Origin: Synechococcales cyanobacterium bin31.maxbin.ball.101
GTDB taxonomy: Bacteria; Cyanobacteriota; Cyanobacteriia; Leptolyngbyales; Leptolyngbyaceae
Direction of reading: 5' to 3'
Length of the DNA: 64,000 nucleotides
NCBI GenBank assembly: GCA_013298165.1
Contig: JAAFJU010000001.1
Location: 42,826 to 106,825 of the forward strand
Every line of letters starts with the position of its first letter. Position 1 is the stretch's first letter. The notes under the pieces were generated by a model that ran no database searches, was not told the origin of the DNA, and saw nothing but the letters and a program-made list of their open reading frames with translations. A program made the translations under genes and the position numbers. Below, one piece after another: positions 61,901 through 64,000 of this stretch.

Positions 61901-63960
61901 CAAAGGCGATCGGTTCAGGTGCCTATGAAATTGAAGCCTTACAAAACCTAGCAGAAATCTATACGGATCAAGATGATTTTCAGGCGGCGCAGGCATCATT
62001 TCAGAAGGCATTGGAACTAGCGAATAAGAGTGAAGCGATCGAATCCAAAAGCCTAATTCTCTTCGGCATGGCCAACATTAATCTGCAACAAAACCAGCCG
62101 AAACAAGCCCTCGACCTGTTCCAGCAAGCCCTCAGCATCCAGCAAAAAATCGGCGTAAAACGCGCCACCGCCCAGACCCTCAACCGCATCGGCCAAGCCC
62201 AAACCCAACTCAAGCAACCCGAAGCCCAAAATAGTCTCCAAAGCGCGATCGTCCTCGCCCAATCGATCGGCGACATTCCCACCCAAGCCAAAGCCCTCGC
62301 CAACCTCGCCGATCTGGCAACACAACAAAACCAAAATCCCCTTGCGATCGTCCTGTACAAACAATCCGTCATTCAATACGAAGTCATTCGCAAAGGACTC
62401 GCACCCCTTCCCAAAGATCAACAGGAGTCCTACACCAAAACCGTATCCCAAACCTACCGCAATCTCGCCGATCTCCTCATTCAACAAAACCGACTCCTCG
62501 AAGCGCAACAAGTGCTGGGCTTACTCAAACTCCAAGAGATCAAAGACTACAGCCCAACCACCCGAAATAGCCTGCAAGACAATGAAGTCAAGCTCAGTGA
62601 AATCGAGCAAGACATTGCTAAACGATATGGAACTCTAATCGCATTCCGTCAAAAGCTTGATCAATGTCAAGGTAAAATCAACAACGCTGACTGTGAAAAA
62701 CTCGATCGCGATCGCGACCAACAAGGCAAAGCCTTCAACGACTTCCTCGCCAGCCTAAAATCACAAGTCAACGATCGTTGCCAAAAAGACCAAGCCGAAA
62801 ATTGCCTCGCCCCCAGTAACAAGTTCACCAGCACCGCCAACAAAATCATCACCGCTCAACCCGGCAGCATCGTCATCATGCCCGTCGTCCTCGACAACAA
62901 AATCTGGATTCTCACCATTTCCGAGGGCGGTGTCATTACTCGCTATGAAAGCAACGTCGATCGGCTCACGCTCGGTAAAAAAGTACTCGAACTGCGCCAA
63001 GCTCTCGAAACCCCCAACTCCGACATCAAAGCACTCCAACCCACCAGCAAACAACTCTACGACTGGCTGATCAAACCGATCGAACCCACCCTCAAATCTG
63101 CTAAAACCCCACCCAAACTCATCTTCGCCCTCGATCGCGTCACCCGCTACATCCCCATGGGCGTCCTCTACGACGGCCAACAATACCTCACCCAGCGCTA
63201 TCCCCTCTCCACCATCCTCTCCATCGAAACCACCAGCACCACCAAAAGCACGATCGGCAATCCCAACAGCACCAATGTCCTCGCGCTGGGATTATCCAAA
63301 GCCGTCGCCGAGTTTCGTGCCCTGCCCTCCGTCAATCCAGAGATGGCTAGTATTGTCCAAAAATCTGGGATTTATCCCGGCCAAATCCTCCTCGATCGCG
63401 ACTTCACCCGCAGCAATCTCAGCAACAATTTAAAAGACCGAAATATCCTCCACATCGCCACCCACGGCAAATTTGACCCAACCCAACCCAAAGGCTCTTA
63501 TTTAGTCTTAGGCAATGGCGACAAACTACCGATCGCTGACATCAGCACCCTCGATTACAGTCGCCTAGATCTCGTCGTCCTCTCCGCCTGCCAGACCGCC
63601 CTCGGCAATCCCGACCAAGACGGCACCGAAATTCCCGGCATCAGCTCTCACTTCCTGAATAACGGAGCCGCCAGCGTCATGGCCTCCCTCTGGTCTGTAG
63701 ACGACTCCAGCACTGCCCTAATGATGCAAAGCTTCTACCGCAACCTCTCCCAAAACAAACCCAAAAACGAAGCCCTCCGCCAAGCCCAATTGGATTTATT
63801 AAAACTCGATACGCCAAATGCAACCAGTCAAGCGATCGGCTCTCTCCCCCGTCTCACCTTCGATGCACCGACTACACCCATTACCCAAACCACCCGCGCT
63901 CCTGGCTACAGTCATCCCTACTACTGGGCACCCTTTATCCTGATTGGAAATAGCCTTTAA
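58972..63960 (+). CDS. Exported TPR-CHAT protein 2
   Basis: A 1662-residue protein that starts at GTG 58972; only this start yields the full signal peptide (FGLVVSIVLMGVIAPVAMAQ). It carries about 20 tetratricopeptide repeats (~50-1220) of more varied sequence than protein 1. They are interrupted near ~720-780 by an insertion with two Cys (IRLACLESNN and SDLSSVCNEP). A coiled-coil region with a Cys-rich stretch (DQCQGKINNADCEKL, then RCQKDQAENC) precedes the CHAT domain (~1320-1662). The dyad is intact: H1498 in LHIATHGKF and C1540 in LSACQTALG. Both CHAT proteins end in SHPYYWA(A/P)F-x-LIGNSL. Its 86-base spacing from the caspase gene suggests co-transcription. Confidence 0.92.
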   Translation: MRFYQSSFGLVVSIVLMGVIAPVAMAQTSDTAQAAANQTANPKTSLTQAKGHFRRAEFRRAIGLYQQIVATPNLDTASKLEALTNWADILLWTDQTSQVEDLLQQALKLSRETGDRSREGDALAALGWASRSKQDYPKAKELLNQSLTIAQQTGNKKGEARSRFLLGTVQYVQGDYPNALQTLQSALSVAQGSNHQDEMTHIYTWMALVERDLKNLESAANLIEKQILLSRSIGYRASESDGLFVSAMIKNAQNQPEQSIPLYQQALDLAEGADNPWFYLVAVRELGGTYVGRKELDKALELYQKALGVAKTIDDAAVADITNRIGVVHTRSAQYPQALEAYQQALKTYLKTDRKSEIAQVFSNIAYVYKQQKQYPEAREAYQKVLLRYEALGNDAKQAETLSEIGYSYLFQSTIVLNKQADYSQAKKLAEQGSTVFQKQRIIAEKLNDRAQLFYALIGIAQSYEKQGGAAYRAGQYFEALPLEEKALSFKQEALKLAEDAKNADLIESAQYAIESSYFGLINTYNETAQLEKAFEYLKKARKIAQITKKPGYEKRLLTYELTLYLELASSYTNPVQNEQKIKAYERIVALSRQLDKPEMEAVYLNLTAQTYYFWGQYDRAWDLYQQVLKLAQSIKDSQMESISLLGMGQILSTRADYPQALILNQKALEVIQSSKSRRGEIAALNNISNIYKITGQYSKALEFNQKAKAIIQSQYEIYQKGVTVESIRLACLESNNFGDQNSDREKSKSDLSSVCNEPIVLPTGSIFDLVKSSIDNSAQTLRSSTGINLNNLGTIYNNQGEYLKAIEFYQKSLEISRELKEKESEALNLNNLAAVYSDQGNYSLALPLVEQALAVSIEQKNPISEITYRSNLAHIYTSFGDYPKALATCQQVIALAEKLKTPGSKAVALRMIGNLYNYQGQYTQAIEFLQKALTIDQEIGNPTGVIMAEASLSKIYVKLGQSGKALELGQKALVRSKAIGSGAYEIEALQNLAEIYTDQDDFQAAQASFQKALELANKSEAIESKSLILFGMANINLQQNQPKQALDLFQQALSIQQKIGVKRATAQTLNRIGQAQTQLKQPEAQNSLQSAIVLAQSIGDIPTQAKALANLADLATQQNQNPLAIVLYKQSVIQYEVIRKGLAPLPKDQQESYTKTVSQTYRNLADLLIQQNRLLEAQQVLGLLKLQEIKDYSPTTRNSLQDNEVKLSEIEQDIAKRYGTLIAFRQKLDQCQGKINNADCEKLDRDRDQQGKAFNDFLASLKSQVNDRCQKDQAENCLAPSNKFTSTANKIITAQPGSIVIMPVVLDNKIWILTISEGGVITRYESNVDRLTLGKKVLELRQALETPNSDIKALQPTSKQLYDWLIKPIEPTLKSAKTPPKLIFALDRVTRYIPMGVLYDGQQYLTQRYPLSTILSIETTSTTKSTIGNPNSTNVLALGLSKAVAEFRALPSVNPEMASIVQKSGIYPGQILLDRDFTRSNLSNNLKDRNILHIATHGKFDPTQPKGSYLVLGNGDKLPIADISTLDYSRLDLVVLSACQTALGNPDQDGTEIPGISSHFLNNGAASVMASLWSVDDSSTALMMQSFYRNLSQNKPKNEALRQAQLDLLKLDTPNATSQAIGSLPRLTFDAPTTPITQTTRAPGYSHPYYWAPFILIGNSL

Positions 63961-64000
63961 CCGCGAATCACAGTAATCGATCGGCCCGTTGCAGTCGTCG

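Overview
The window is chromosomal DNA from a cyanobacterium. The cytochrome b6f genes petC-petA, a thylakoid photosystem I accumulation factor, a DUF3067 protein and a cyanobacterial-type acireductone/RuBisCO-like methionine salvage cluster all point that way. So does the very high density of CGATCG and GCGATCGC (HIP1-type) sites. Multidomain TPR-CHAT, caspase, Uma2 and ankyrin proteins and abundant small palindromic repeats suggest a large-genome lineage. That it is filamentous is my inference. No phage, integrase, transposase or CRISPR array is visible; the mobile-looking material consists of short non-coding repeats.

Layout. 1-8 kb: end of a glycosyltransferase gene, miaA, gyrB, a thioredoxin-like photosystem I factor, a rhomboid protease with an N-terminal zinc ribbon, a small membrane protein and ligA. 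8-17 kb: a six-gene chemosensory operon of the Pil/Hmp/Pix type (PatA-like regulator, CheY, CheW, transducer, hybrid CheA, second CheW) that probably controls type IV pilus motility. 17-26 kb: an EamA transporter, miaE, rimM, the methionine salvage genes mtnD-mtnW-mtnX-mtnB (mtnW encodes a RuBisCO-like enolase), a peptidoglycan-binding-like protein, lepB, a cation efflux gene and a Uma2 nuclease-fold protein. 26-33 kb: a phosphotransferase/kinase fusion, a SWIM zinc-finger protein, tpiA, a secreted duplicated-domain protein, a cytochrome b561, a PQQ-type dehydrogenase lipoprotein, another Uma2 protein and a truncated DUF29 gene. 33-37 kb: divergent zinc-uptake genes znuCB/znuA around a perfect Zur box, then rplU-rpmA and tRNA-Leu(UAG). 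37-46 kb: a C39 peptidase, pcrA/uvrD, an ankyrin protein, DUF3067, petC and petA. 46-53 kb: a 1092-residue lectin/PA14/Calx-beta/dehydrogenase protein, an ArsR-DUF2087 regulator, an Rpn-like remnant and transketolase. 53-64 kb: a three-gene locus of two exported TPR-CHAT proteins flanking a Tat-type caspase.

Most notable. (1) The TPR-CHAT / caspase / TPR-CHAT locus: three predicted cysteine proteases of the caspase clan, all with export signals and intact His/Cys dyads. (2) Two copies (12681-12809 and 33338-33462) of a six-helix structured repeat whose stems differ in sequence but keep pairing by compensatory changes. One copy abuts a DUF29 gene that has lost its N-terminal half. (3) Families of about 120-bp and about 35-100-bp GC-rich inverted-repeat elements that repeatedly sit between co-transcribed genes of the chemosensory, methionine salvage and zinc operons; one has become part of the CheA coding sequence. 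(4) A run of six acidic D-L-x-x-(I/M/L)-F motifs in the CheA linker.
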